64,000 bases of DNA from Nostoc sp. GT001 (GCF_030382115.1 NZ_JAUDRJ010000003.1:5201165-5265164), one strand, 5' to 3'; numbered from the stretch's first letter, positions 53,289 through 63,762 are shown. Numbers and translations are program-made. The notes: generated by a model from the sequence alone, not told the origin.

Positions 53289-53686
53289 GATTGCTGAGTT
53301 TGCTTTTCCGGTTGGTCAGGAAACGAACACTCTACCGTTACCTTCAGATTACTTTCAGCCGTGCCTTTAGTTATGTAAGGTATACCTGCTTCACCGCCAA
53401 CTTTGATCCCAAATTCTAAAGTGAGTTTATCAATATTGGCAACAGGGATTTTCTTAAAAGCATTCAGTGAATAAACAGTGTAAGCCCGAATTGTACCTTC
53501 AATTGCTTGGAAATTTTGGACTATTTGCTTTTGTGCAGCATCAGCATCCCATCCCTTATCAATTAGTGCTTCTTCTTCTCCCTCCGGGGAAACTTCGGTA
53601 ATCACTGGCGGAGCATCTACATTATTTGTAGCCTCAATGTCAATAATCGTGCCATCTTCTAATTGAATAGGTGTGAGTTGAGTCAT
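53285..53686 (-). CDS. Trypco1-domain protein
   Basis: A 133-aa soluble protein. The N-terminal part starts MTQLTPIQLEDGTIIDIEA, and the C-terminal part LEFGIKVGGEAGIPYITKG matches the Trypco1 (trypsin-co-occurring 1) pattern, also known as CU044_2847 family. That domain was defined by computational work on conflict systems that combine a trypsin- or caspase-like peptidase with effector-associated domains. The ATG at 53686 is preferred; an upstream in-frame extension (to 53752) runs into MITE DNA. Its gene overlaps the glycosyltransferase and diverges from a caspase-like gene 372 bp away. Confidence 0.75.
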   Translation of the reverse strand: MTQLTPIQLEDGTIIDIEATNNVDAPPVITEVSPEGEEEALIDKGWDADAAQKQIVQNFQAIEGTIRAYTVYSLNAFKKIPVANIDKLTLEFGIKVGGEAGIPYITKGTAESNLKVTVECSFPDQPEKQTQQS

Positions 53687-53717
53687 GAGATAATCTCGCC
53701 TAAAAGAATTGCGTCTA

Positions 53718-53953
53718 AGAGGATGTTTGAAAAGTCTTCTTCTCGGTAGCAAAACGTTCTAGATCCCCCTAAATCCCCCTTAAAAAGGGGGACTTTGAGA
53801 GCTTTTTGCCCCCCTTTTTAAGGGGGGTTGGGGGGATCAAAAGGCTGTGGCGCAACTCTAGAAGACTTGTGTGTACACCGTAGCCTTTTTAAGGGGGGTT
53901 AGGGGGGATCAATAAGTACAAAGATACAGCAAACCACTTTTCAAACAACCTCT
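53718..53953. mobile_element. MITE with 18-bp terminal inverted repeats
   Basis: AGAGGATGTTTGAAAAGT (53718-53735) is inverted at 53936-53953 with one mismatch. The interior contains three CCCCCTAAATCCCCC/GGGGGGTTGGGGGG-type hairpin arms with no coding capacity. The element fills most of the gap between the divergent Trypco1 and caspase genes, 31 bp before the Trypco1 ATG. Confidence 0.85.
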
Positions 53954-54057
53954 AAAATAGCCCAGTTGTGCTTATCTACAAAATTTTACGGAAAATGCGG
54001 TAAATTTCTTGTAGAAGCTGGAAATAATTCGGCATAACTATCATAGGGCTTTGCAGG

Positions 54058-54735
54058 ATGAGTCGAGACGCTTTGGTGGTGGGAATTAATACGTATGACC
54101 GCTTAAAATGTCTCAACGCACCAGCTGCCGATGGTGAAGCGATCGCTCAAATCTTACAACAATATGGGGAGTTTCGGGTAACGCGGCTACCAGCAGTCAA
54201 AGATAAGGAAAATGAGACGATTCGCATTGGTAAGCAAACTAAAGTTAGTTTAACTCAGTTAGAAAAAGCGATCGTCCAATTGTTTAAGCCAGATGGTAAG
54301 CCACCTGACACAGCACTGCTGTATTTTTCTGGTCATGGATTGCGGAAAAATCTGGGGATTCAGGAAGGCTTTTTAGCAACGAGTGAAGTCAACCCCGATG
54401 CGGGTAATTGGGGATTCTCTTTGCAATGGCTGCGGCGACTGCTGCAAGAAAGTGAAGTCAGACAACAAATTGTGATTTTGGATTGCTGTTATAGCGGAGA
54501 AGTGCTAAATTTTGCAGAGGCAGATCCAGGCGATCGCGGTAAAGGTAGAGACAGGTGTTTTATTGCGGCTTCTCGTGATTTTGAAGTAGTTTTTGAAGAG
54601 ATTAACAGCCAACACAGCGTTCTCACTGCTGCACTGCTTCAAGGTTTGGAACCAAAACAAGACCGTTGGGTGAGTAACTACACCTTAGTAGACTTATACC
54701 AATTCTATGTGAGGCTGCATAGAAGCGTAAAATAG
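54058..54735 (+). CDS. Caspase-family (C14) peptidase, C-terminally truncated
   Basis: A 225-aa p20-type caspase-like (orthocaspase) domain: DALVVGINTYDRLKCLNAPA at the start, catalytic His in LLYFSGHGL (about 97) and Cys in VILDCCYSGE (about 142), with FIAASRDFEVVFE following. The fold core is complete, but the protein ends abruptly after NYTLVDL; the last 15 residues come from a TATACCAATTC-type repeat border. Cyanobacterial relatives usually carry further regions after this point, so the gene was probably cut. It diverges from the Trypco1 gene and may have been its peptidase partner. Confidence 0.8.
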   Translation: MSRDALVVGINTYDRLKCLNAPAADGEAIAQILQQYGEFRVTRLPAVKDKENETIRIGKQTKVSLTQLEKAIVQLFKPDGKPPDTALLYFSGHGLRKNLGIQEGFLATSEVNPDAGNWGFSLQWLRRLLQESEVRQQIVILDCCYSGEVLNFAEADPGDRGKGRDRCFIAASRDFEVVFEEINSQHSVLTAALLQGLEPKQDRWVSNYTLVDLYQFYVRLHRSVK

Positions 54736-55340
54736 AGAGCAGGAAAGAATCAAGACTAGAAGTAAACGACGGCACGCCCTTAGCCCATCGTAGATATTGC
54801 CCTAGAGATAACCTAATTGTTTCTTCTACCTGAGTTAGCAGTTTGATTTGAAATTTGGTGCTTTTGTATAACCCGCTCAATCTGGCAAGTTACCGCATCT
54901 ATTCTATGTTTAACTTTATCAAAGTCAATATTCACCCAAATATAGGCTTTATCAGGTTTTTGCTGTTTATAGCTCATATATTGCTTTACTTGTCAAGATA
55001 TTTTGTTATATCTATACAATATATACATCTCAACTTCTAAACTACTTTCTCTAGATATATAAGTAAATATGCTTAATATTTACTTAAGGTTTGCTCGCAA
55101 TCCGATTTAATTTTTAAACTTATTTGCGTGCTACTCAAAGTACAGTGCAAGCGCCATAGGCAGGTAATAGGGAATCAGGCTTTTCAAAGTTTTTCACCCA
55201 ATCAAATAGAGTCCTATAGCTCCTAGAAGTTTAATAAAACAGTGATTTGATTAATATGGGCGCAGATTATTATCTATCTATTGAAAGAGACGCGATATTT
55301 CGCGCCTCTAAGAACTAAAATCAAAATTCTAAGTGTTAGC
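54700..55340. other. Repeat-rich region after the truncated caspase gene
   Basis: The segment 54700-54830 looks like a dispersed sequence (starts ATACCAATTCTATGTGAGGC) that closes the caspase frame. A small minus-strand gene candidate at 54813-54977 follows. The remaining 360 bp are AT-rich with no supported gene; GAGACGCGATATTTCGCGCCTC (about 55287-55308) is a palindrome that could end transcription of the thioredoxin gene. Confidence 0.5.
54813..54977 (-). CDS. Possible 54-aa hypothetical protein
   Basis: An ATG-initiated frame encoding MSYKQQKPDKAYIWVNIDFD and a helical Lys/Gln-rich rest. The composition looks coding, but no ribosome-binding site is evident and no family is recognised. 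Its last 15 codons enter the repeat-like segment that also closes the caspase gene, so the original C-terminus may have been replaced. Confidence 0.4.
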   Translation of the reverse strand: MSYKQQKPDKAYIWVNIDFDKVKHRIDAVTCQIERVIQKHQISNQTANSGRRNN

Positions 55341-55658
55341 TTAAATCTTTGTTTGTAGATATTGCACCAACTGCGGTGCTTGCATCACTCCCTCTATCCT
55401 ATCCACAGGCTTACCCTGCTTAAACAGTACTAAGGTTGGAAGAGATGCAATTTTATACTCAGTAGCCAAATCTGTGTATTTTTCTGTGTCGATTTTGACA
55501 ATCCTTAAGCGATCCTTAAGTTGGGCATTGACTTGCTCTAAAATTGGCACCATCATTTGACAGGGACCACACCAGTCAGCATAAAAATCTACTAATACAG
55601 GTACATCAGAAGCAGACAGCATCTCTTCAAAGCTGTTGAATTGCTTTTTAGTTGCCAT
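55341..55658 (-). CDS. Thioredoxin
   Basis: A 105-aa thioredoxin: VDFYADWCGPCQMMVPILEQV with the redox Cys pair, IDTEKY, the cis-Pro in ASLPTLVLFKQG and the C-terminal VEGV/MQAPQLVQYL-like helix. It reduces disulfides of target enzymes in the cytosol. The ATG at 55658 gives the usual length; an in-frame upstream ATG at 55679 would add seven residues. The CGPCQMM active site places it with the common small thioredoxins; which subclass (m, x, y or B) is uncertain. Confidence 0.92.
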   Translation of the reverse strand: MATKKQFNSFEEMLSASDVPVLVDFYADWCGPCQMMVPILEQVNAQLKDRLRIVKIDTEKYTDLATEYKIASLPTLVLFKQGKPVDRIEGVMQAPQLVQYLQTKI

Positions 55659-56310
55659 GTGACACACACCGATTTTCAATTGTTTGTTTCAATAGTAATT
55701 CTTAGAAAATAAAATAGGTATAGGTTCATGGGTTTTTGTTGGGAAAAGATTAAATTAGTTAATATAGAACGATTTAGTAACCCAAAATATTAAATTATTA
55801 TAATAAAATAGGTATTTTTTTGAGGTTGTGCATCCGCATTAAATATGTATTTAAACCTATCCTGACTAACCAAATAATTATAAAGGCGTTCACGAGAGTG
55901 ATATCTACGAAGGGTCTAGCTGCAACACTTTCTAGTCTATCCAGCCAGGTGAATATATTGCTTCAAGTTATTCATCTATTCACAGAGAAATAACTATAGA
56001 TATTTAATTATAGTAAAACGTTAATTCGTGTTATTCGAGTTATATAGCAATCCTATTTGATTTGTCAGAATTGCAACCCGCGTCCCCGACAACTTTTATC
56101 AAGTCGGGATCTTATTTCTGCGCATTTGATTCAGGATACCTGTATCTAGCTAAATACGACATATAACTTTATCTATTAGCTATCTAATTTGGAGCATGAC
56201 AGCAAGATTGTCATCCCGCAAGAGTGGGATTTTACTCAGACAATATTCAGATGTTCCCGAAATCACCATAAGATAATTAGCGCGGTATTTCTAAGATTGA
56301 GGAACATTAA
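55659..56310. other. Gene-free region upstream of fabG
   Basis: About 650 bp containing fragments of the ATAGCAATCCT repeat family (56044-56140) and ATATCTACGAAGGGTCTAGC, a relative of the small palindrome family, at about 55901. CATCCCGCAAGAGTGGGAT lies at about 56210-56228. No gene was found; promoters for thioredoxin (left) and fabG (right) must lie here. Confidence 0.5.
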
Positions 56311-57057
56311 ATGACACTATTACAAGATAAAGTCGCAATTGTCACAGGTGCATCACGAGGAATTGGCCGCGCGATCGCAATTGAATTAGCTTCACGAGGA
56401 GCGATCGCAGTTGTTAATTATGCCAGTTCTAGTGCTGCGGCTGAAGCAGTTGTTACAGAAATTACAAGTGCGGGAGGTCAAGCGATCGCGATCCAAGCAG
56501 ACGTTTCTAAAGGCGATCAAGTAGACGCACTAGTTAACACCGTTATGGAAAAGTTTAAGCGTGTGGATATTTTGGTCAATAATGCCGGAATTACGCGCGA
56601 CACACTGCTTTTGCGTTTGAAGCCAGAAGATTGGCAAGCTGTAATAGACCTTAACCTAACTGGTGTTTTCTTATGTACACGCGCCGCCAGTAAAATCATG
56701 CTGAAGCAGCGATCGGGGCGGATTATCAATATTACCTCCGTTGCTGGGCAAATGGGCAACCCAGGTCAGTCAAACTATAGCGCCGCCAAAGCAGGTGTAA
56801 TCGGCTTTACCAAAAGCGTTGCCAAAGAACTAGCTACTCGTGGGATCACCGTTAACGCCGTCGCACCTGGATTCATCACCACCGACATGACCAGCGATCT
56901 CAACAACCCCGAAGATATTCTGAAATACATCCCACTCGGTCGCTTCGGTCAACCTGAAGAAGTTGCTGGGATGGTGCGTTTCCTCGCTGCCGATCCCGCC
57001 GCCGCTTACGTCACCGGACAAGTCTTTAACGTCGATGGCGGCATGGTAATGGCTTAA
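56311..57057 (+). CDS. fabG: 3-oxoacyl-[acyl-carrier-protein] reductase
   Basis: A 248-aa NADPH-dependent SDR of fatty-acid synthesis, reducing 3-oxoacyl-ACP. The motifs are VTGASRGIGRAIAIELA (cofactor), NNAGITRDTLLLR, catalytic Ser in NITSVAGQMGNPGQ, YSAAKAG (Tyr and Lys) and PGFITTDMT, with the C-terminal YVTGQVFNVDGGMVM, all typical for FabG. The ATG at 56311 follows a purine-rich leader (TTGAGGAACATTAA). It stands alone, followed by a strong hairpin. Confidence 0.95.
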   Translation: MTLLQDKVAIVTGASRGIGRAIAIELASRGAIAVVNYASSSAAAEAVVTEITSAGGQAIAIQADVSKGDQVDALVNTVMEKFKRVDILVNNAGITRDTLLLRLKPEDWQAVIDLNLTGVFLCTRAASKIMLKQRSGRIINITSVAGQMGNPGQSNYSAAKAGVIGFTKSVAKELATRGITVNAVAPGFITTDMTSDLNNPEDILKYIPLGRFGQPEEVAGMVRFLAADPAAAYVTGQVFNVDGGMVMA

Positions 57058-57092
57058 ATAGTTGAGCTAAATAATTGAGGGGTAGCGATTTT

Positions 57093-57120
57093 CGTAGTTG
57101 GCGCTTTAGCGCCAACTACG
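57093..57120. terminator. Perfect hairpin after fabG
   Basis: CGTAGTTGGCGC, a TTTA loop and GCGCCAACTACG form a 12-bp perfect stem 36 bp after the fabG stop. A T-tract is missing, so it could also be a dispersed palindrome. Confidence 0.5.
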
Positions 57121-57151
57121 AACTTATTAAATAATATTTGACAGACTAGTT

Positions 57152-57997
57152 ATGAAAACAGACTCTATTTTTTATCGTTGATTTCAAACTTTCCCCAGTG
57201 CTTTTTTTGAATTAATTAATCTGCAACCATCAGAAGCAAATGCATATAATTTCGCTTCAGTAGAATTAAAGCAAACAGCATTTCGCATTAATGGAGTCTT
57301 TCTTTCTGTTGCTGACACTAGTCATCAGCCGATTTATTTTGTAGAGGTTCAATTTCAAAAAGATAATGAATTTTATGCTCGTTTATTTTCAGAAATATTT
57401 CTGTATTTACGACTTTACGCACCTACTATAGATTGGCGAGCAGTAGTTATATTCCCTCGCCGTAGCCTTGAACCAACCCAAGTCCAACCTTATCGAGTCT
57501 TACTCGAAAGCCAACTTGTAACGAGGCTATATTTAAACGAGCTTGGAGAAGTAACTGAATATTCCTTGGGAGTTGGTATTATCAAACTAGTAGTTGTAAA
57601 TAAAAAACAAACTCCCATATTAGTCAAAAATTTGATTACAAAGACACGTTCGGAATTGAGCGATAAAGCACTTCAAAAGAAAGTGCTAGATTTAATAGAA
57701 ACAATTGTAGTTTACAAACTACCGCGTATCAGTCGTCAGGAGTTAATAAAAATGTTTGGACTCGGTGATTTTGATATTAAAACGACTAGACTTTATGATG
57801 AACTCAAGCAGGAAACAACTCTAGAGCTAGTCATGCGCCAGTTACGACGACGCATTGGTAATTTGAGTCCGCAATTGCAAGAGGGTATCAGCCAGTTATC
57901 TATCGAACAGCTTTAAAATCTAGCCGAGGCACTGTTGGATTTTTCCACAGAAGGAGATTTAGTTGCTTGGTTGCAAGACAATTTAACTCAAGCTTGA
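57152..57997 (+). pseudogene. Rpn-family/DUF2887-type gene with two nonsense codons
   Basis: The same frame reads from ATG 57152 to TGA 57995-57997 and encodes a complete Rpn/DUF2887 protein (MKTDSIFYR, FQTFPSAFFELINLQP, FRINGVFL, IYFVEVQFQKD, VVYKLPRISRQELIKM, NLAEALLDFSTEGDL). It is broken by TGA at 57179-57181 (expected Leu of YRLFQ) and TAA at 57914-57916 (expected Glu before NLAEALL). Both are single-base changes, so inactivation is recent. It is a different subtype from the gene at 8389-9189: its tail has LVAWLQDNL rather than the EEVAQLL repeat. Confidence 0.85.
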
Positions 57998-58058
57998 ATT
58001 TTTGATGGACTGAATAAACATAGTAGGGCTAGCACTGCAATGCCCACCCTACCAGTAA

Positions 58059-59153
58059 CTAAGGCTGTTGGCGTATCCTTTGCCAGACTGTAAAGCCCAA
58101 AAGCAGGATAATGCTACTGGCGGTTGTCAGCATTACAGCCAAACTCATACCTTGTATTCTCATCGCCAGCAAGTTGAAAACTAAGGTAATTGACCAAAGG
58201 GTAAACGCAGCATTGCGCTGGGAGAGTCCCCAAGCAAGTAAGCGGTGGTGCAGGTGGTCTTTGCCAGGAGTACTCAGAGGGTTATTTCCTGCTAGTAGCC
58301 GTCGCACAAATACTTGAGTGGTGTCTAGCACCGGCAATAATAGAAATAAAACCGTGGGAATTAGCGCATAAATTGTGTTTTGTTGCAGTTTTCCTAAAAT
58401 ACTAGTTGCCGCCAACACATAACCGAAAAAGTATGCTCCAGCATCACCCATAATAATGCGTGATGGATGGAAATTATGGCGCAAAAATCCTAGTGCAGCA
58501 CCTCCCAAAGCTGCGAGGACTAAGATTGCCGCTGCACGATTGTTAAATTGAGCAGCAACGCCCAACAAACTCATGGCGGTAATAAAGCTAATTCCTCCTG
58601 CCAAGCCATCCATACCATCCATCAAATTGATGGCGTTGGTAATCCCTACTACCCATAGTACTGTTAGCAACATGGACAGAAGCGAGTCGATGGGAGTGCC
58701 AAACAGCACTTTGACGCTGATGCCATTAGCTACCAGCAAAAGTGCCGTGACAATTTGCGCCCACAATCGCACAGAGGGCGGTAAGCCAAATTGATCGTCA
58801 ATAAAGCCCACAAGGACTAATATCGAACCCCCCAACAGAATAGTGAGCACCTGAGCCAATACGTTTTGGAGTTCGATCGGTCGTAAAAGGCTAGCTAATA
58901 CCAGCGCGGCAATCACGCCCGCGTAGATAGCCAGCCCCCCTGCATTGGGTAAAGGTTCTCGGTTGAGTCGCCGGGCGTTGGGTTGGTCAGCCCAACCTAC
59001 CCGCAAGGCGAATTTGCGTACTGTCGGAATTAAACGCCAAGTTACAAGCCAAGCCAAGAGGAACGTAAATACTACTGCCAACCAGCCAGTGCCGCTAGGG
59101 TCGGCAATACCAAGGGACTTAAGGGAGTTGTCTAGATTCATCTCCCAATTCAA
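58059..59153 (-). CDS. MraY/WecA-family sugar-1-phosphate transferase
   Basis: A 364-aa polytopic membrane enzyme (about ten helices) of glycosyltransferase family 4. It transfers a UDP-activated amino sugar phosphate to undecaprenyl phosphate. Diagnostic pieces are the DDQFG-type Asp motif (VGFIDDQFGLPP), the catalytic NAINLMDGMDGLAGG, and GDAGAYFFGYVLA, with HHRLL in the last loop (KDHLHHRLLAWG). The last motif is typical of WecA/TagO-type enzymes (GlcNAc-1-P transferases), so it probably starts a cell-surface polysaccharide rather than peptidoglycan. It diverges from groEL. Confidence 0.9.
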   Translation of the reverse strand: MNWEMNLDNSLKSLGIADPSGTGWLAVVFTFLLAWLVTWRLIPTVRKFALRVGWADQPNARRLNREPLPNAGGLAIYAGVIAALVLASLLRPIELQNVLAQVLTILLGGSILVLVGFIDDQFGLPPSVRLWAQIVTALLLVANGISVKVLFGTPIDSLLSMLLTVLWVVGITNAINLMDGMDGLAGGISFITAMSLLGVAAQFNNRAAAILVLAALGGAALGFLRHNFHPSRIIMGDAGAYFFGYVLAATSILGKLQQNTIYALIPTVLFLLLPVLDTTQVFVRRLLAGNNPLSTPGKDHLHHRLLAWGLSQRNAAFTLWSITLVFNLLAMRIQGMSLAVMLTTASSIILLLGFTVWQRIRQQP

Positions 59154-59240
59154 GCATTACTGCCAGTATCTAATATGAGCATCACCTGTATATTAATCAA
59201 TTTTTTTTATTTCCATTTGTAACTTGAGTAGGTTGAGAGA

Positions 59241-59267
59241 TTAGCACTCTGGCGCTGTGAGTGCTAA
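59241..59267 (+). promoter_or_regulatory. CIRCE operator of groEL
   Basis: TTAGCACTC, nine bases, GAGTGCTAA: a perfect CIRCE inverted repeat 33 bp before the groEL ATG. CIRCE is the binding site of the heat-shock repressor HrcA. Confidence 0.97.
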
Positions 59268-59296
59268 ATTGTCTAATGGAAGCGCTGGAGAAATAA

Positions 59297-60973
<1,677 letters not shown>

Positions 60974-61004
60974 CTTCTGCTCATCCAGATAAATATTTTT
61001 TTAG

Positions 61005-61037
61005 CAGTTTGTCTTGCCAAGGCAAACTGTTTTTTTT
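61005..61037 (+). terminator. Rho-independent terminator of groEL
   Basis: CAGTTTGTCTTGCC pairs with AAGGCAAACTG (one wobble) and is followed by eight T. Position and form fit an intrinsic terminator. Confidence 0.9.
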
Positions 61038-61069
61038 GTAGCATTGCTGATTCAAAGGCAATATGCTAT

Positions 61070-61335
61070 ACCAATTCGTAATTTGTAATTCGTAATTCGT
61101 AATATTTAATCGGGCTGATGACCAAATTAGCAACTTAAATAATTGCTTAATTTAGAAATTACCGTCTTTATATTAATTTTTGTAAAAGGACGTGTAAGTT
61201 ATTCTTATGTCCTTTGTTATTCACTAACAACAAATACAACTCTTGGAGAGGCTGCGCCCTAAGCGTAGATATGCCGCAGGCTTTACGACTAGGCTCAGTA
61301 CAAGTAACAAATGACAAATGACTAATCACTATTAG
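61070..61335. repeat. Mixed repeats between groEL and corA
   Basis: TTCGTAATTTGTAATTCGTAATTCGTAAT (about 61075-61103) is a heptamer STRR. GAGGCTGCGCCCTAAGCGTAGATATGCCGCAGGC and AGTAACAAATGACAAATGACTAATC (about 61250-61325) are other dispersed types. No gene is visible. Confidence 0.75.
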
Positions 61336-61345
61336 GTAATATTGC

Positions 61346-62488
61346 ATGGCACGAAAACTACGTCGTCTTCCTAAACTACTCACCAAGCTCTATGAAGATG
61401 AGTTCCATCACCAACCAGGGACTATACCTGGAACCATTTTTATTGATGCAGATGCTCCACCACCAATAATTTTTTTGATTGACTATAACCAAACCAATTT
61501 CATCCGCGAACAAATAGAAACTCCAGAGGAGTGTGTTCCCTATCTTGACGCAGAATCGGTTTCTTGGGTAGACGTGCAAGGTTTAGGTAGTCAAGATATA
61601 TTACAACGATTGGGTAAAGTTTTTGAATTACATCCTCTAGTTTTAGAAGATATAGTCAATGTGCCAGAACGTCCCAAAACAGAGGATTATGAAGACCAAT
61701 TGTTATTTATTGCTCGGATGGTAGTAGCAAAGGAAAAAATATGTGGTTTTTATAGCGAGCAAGTGAGTTTGATATTAGGAAAAAATTATCTGCTGACAGT
61801 CCAAGAAGAACCAGAACATGATTGTTTTGAAGGAGTGCGATCGCGAATTGAAAAAAATAAAGGTATCATCCGTAAACAAGGAGCAGATTATTTAGCTTAC
61901 GCTGTGTTAGATGCAATTATTGATGGCTTTTTCCCCGTACTGGAGCTTTATGGTGAGCGAATTGAAGAGTTAGAAGAGGAGGTAGTAGTCAGACCTACCC
62001 CACAAACACTACAAAATATTTATCAAATTAGGCGAGAATTACTGCAACTACGTCGTGCTATCTGGCCCCAGAGGGATGCAATTAATTCCTTGATTCGAGA
62101 TGGGAGTGAATTGATTAGTGAAGAAGTGCGAATCTACCTGCGAGATTGTTATGACCATACAGTGCAAGTGATGGATATGGTAGAAACTTACCGAGAATTA
62201 GCATCTGGATTAATGGATGTGTATCTTTCGGCAGTGAGTAATAAAATGAATGAAATCATGAAGGTGCTAACGATAGTTTCAACAATCTTTATCCCACTGA
62301 CTTTTGTTGCAGGAATATATGGTATGAATTTCGATACGGAAAAATCGCCATATAATATGCCTGAATTGAATTGGTATTGGGGCTATCCACTTTGCTGGGC
62401 AGTAATGATAGCGATCGCAGTTAGTTTGCTATTCTTTTTTTGGCGAAGAGGGTGGCTACAAAATTCTGTAGTAATCAAGCGCAATTAA
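61346..62488 (+). CDS. corA: CorA-family magnesium/cobalt transporter
   Basis: A 380-aa divalent-cation channel. The N-terminal cytosolic part has VDVQGLGSQDILQRLG and LEDIVNVPERPK, typical of CorA. The long helix region follows, and the C-terminus has two membrane helices with the YGMNF signature (GIYGMNFDTE, about 330) that forms the pore entry. It starts at ATG 61346 after a repeat island, with TATTAGGTAATATTGC as leader. With mgtE at 42635, it gives two independent Mg2+ uptake systems in the window. Confidence 0.95.
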   Translation: MARKLRRLPKLLTKLYEDEFHHQPGTIPGTIFIDADAPPPIIFLIDYNQTNFIREQIETPEECVPYLDAESVSWVDVQGLGSQDILQRLGKVFELHPLVLEDIVNVPERPKTEDYEDQLLFIARMVVAKEKICGFYSEQVSLILGKNYLLTVQEEPEHDCFEGVRSRIEKNKGIIRKQGADYLAYAVLDAIIDGFFPVLELYGERIEELEEEVVVRPTPQTLQNIYQIRRELLQLRRAIWPQRDAINSLIRDGSELISEEVRIYLRDCYDHTVQVMDMVETYRELASGLMDVYLSAVSNKMNEIMKVLTIVSTIFIPLTFVAGIYGMNFDTEKSPYNMPELNWYWGYPLCWAVMIAIAVSLLFFFWRRGWLQNSVVIKRN

Positions 62489-62552
62489 AAATTGTATATT
62501 AGCGATGAGTCAAATATATATTCATTAGCACCGGGAGTTAAGATTCTGAGTT

Positions 62553-63251
62553 ATGAGGAGTAGCGACCAAAATTTAGTAGTTTTGACAATTTATATTATC
62601 GGTGTTTCATACGTTTTCAACCGCATGATTGAATCCATCGATGACCAAGTTAAATTTGAGTTTAAAAAAGGAACTGTTGACGAACAACTCAAAGAACACA
62701 ATCTCGACGATAAAATTGGAATTTCCTTTAAACTCAAACCCTCATACCCAATTGACGATTTGAAAGATTTAGGAATTAGCATTGAAAATAAATCGGATAA
62801 TGTTGCCGTATACGTTGACTGGGATAATAGTTCTTTAGTTGTTGAACATAGTAAGCAATCGCGCCGCGTAATTCGGAAATCACCAGACTTAACCCGCGAC
62901 TTAGCAGTACCCCAAAGTCCTAGCCTGATTGCTCCCAAGAAAACACTTTCTGAAACAGTGACAGCAGAAGACGTTTTCGAGCGCGATCAAGTAGCTGGAA
63001 CCTATTCAGCAAAAAAACCACTAATTGATATCAACGGGCTACAAAAAGGGCAAAAAAAGTTGTACAACGACTTTATTAATAGAAAAAAGGAGTTGGACTT
63101 TTCCCTGCAACTGGTGCTACGGATATCTGAAGTGCGTTTAGGTCTAGCCCCAGGTCGTGATTTTCCTCCCATTAGTATTATCAATTGTCCTTTCACAGTC
63201 AGGAAACTACCTTGGACTTACGCTCTACCTTGGAATAAAAAAAAGCAATAA
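62553..63251 (+). CDS. Hypothetical protein with N-terminal membrane segment
   Basis: A 232-aa protein. A hydrophobic stretch LVVLTIYIIGVSYVF (about 8-22) may be a signal anchor. The rest is charged, with KFEFKKGTVDEQL, VAVYVDWDNSSLVVEH and KLPWTYALPWNKKK at the end. Its residue spacing suggests a beta-rich domain, but I do not know the family. It starts 64 bp after corA on the same strand, so read-through is possible. rnpB follows in the same direction 42 bp later. Confidence 0.7.
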   Translation: MRSSDQNLVVLTIYIIGVSYVFNRMIESIDDQVKFEFKKGTVDEQLKEHNLDDKIGISFKLKPSYPIDDLKDLGISIENKSDNVAVYVDWDNSSLVVEHSKQSRRVIRKSPDLTRDLAVPQSPSLIAPKKTLSETVTAEDVFERDQVAGTYSAKKPLIDINGLQKGQKKLYNDFINRKKELDFSLQLVLRISEVRLGLAPGRDFPPISIINCPFTVRKLPWTYALPWNKKKQ

Positions 63252-63293
63252 CATCTCAACATACTACGTCATCCAAGATTACACTGGATCTAA

Positions 63294-63717
63294 GGAGAGA
63301 GTAGGCGCAGGCGGTTGCAGATCAGTCATAGTTACTGGTTTGAGGAAAGTCCGGACTCCCGAAAGACCAAACTTGCTGGATAACGTCCAGTGCGAGCGAT
63401 CGTGAGGATAGTGCCACAGAAAGATACCGCCAGATCAATTAAAAATTAAAAATTAAAAATCTAAAATGAGTAATTTTTAATTTTACATTTTTAATTGATC
63501 TGGTAAGGGTGCAAAGGTGCGGTAAGAGCGCACCAGCAGTATCGAGAGGTGCTGGCTCGGTAAACCCCGGTTGGGAGCAAGGCGATAGGAACTACGGTTG
63601 GTCTTTTACCAGTTCCGCTCAATGAGAGCCGCTTGAGGCGTTTGGTAACAAACGTCCCAGATAGATAACTGCCCTCGCAAGAGAACAGAACCCGGCTTAT
63701 GTCCTGCTCTCTCCCCT
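63294..63717 (+). ncRNA. rnpB: RNase P RNA (type A) with STRR-enlarged P12
   Basis: The catalytic RNA that removes 5' leaders from tRNA precursors. Ends pair as P1 (GGAGAGAG with CTCTCTCC). Conserved cores are GAGGAAAGTCCGGACTCC (P4 5' side), GTAAACCCCGGTTGGGAGCAA region, and AGAACCCGGCTTATGTCC (P4 3' side). The helix at 63430-63503 holds tandem AATTAAA/ATTAAAA 7-mers and their complement; such STRRs in the P12 region of rnpB are known for heterocyst-forming cyanobacteria. A terminator follows. Confidence 0.95.
63430..63503 (+). repeat. Heptamer repeat in the P12 helix of rnpB
   Basis: CCAGATCAATTAAAAATTAA and further AAATTAA copies pair with TTTTTAATTGATCTGG across an A/T-rich loop. The insertion lengthens a helix tip, keeping the RNA core intact. 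Confidence 0.9.
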
Positions 63718-63723
63718 CTAATG

Positions 63724-63762
63724 GAGTATGAACCTTTCACGGTTTGTACTCTATTATTTTTT
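63724..63762 (+). terminator. Terminator of rnpB
   Basis: GAGTATGAACC, loop TTTCAC, GGTTTGTACTC form an 11-bp stem with two G-U pairs, followed by TATTATTTTTTG. Confidence 0.85.

Noticed and set aside
54623..54880. 85-aa minus-strand frame overlapping the caspase end
   Set aside because: It lies over the repeat-like segment and the caspase 3' end in antisense; no independent support for coding.
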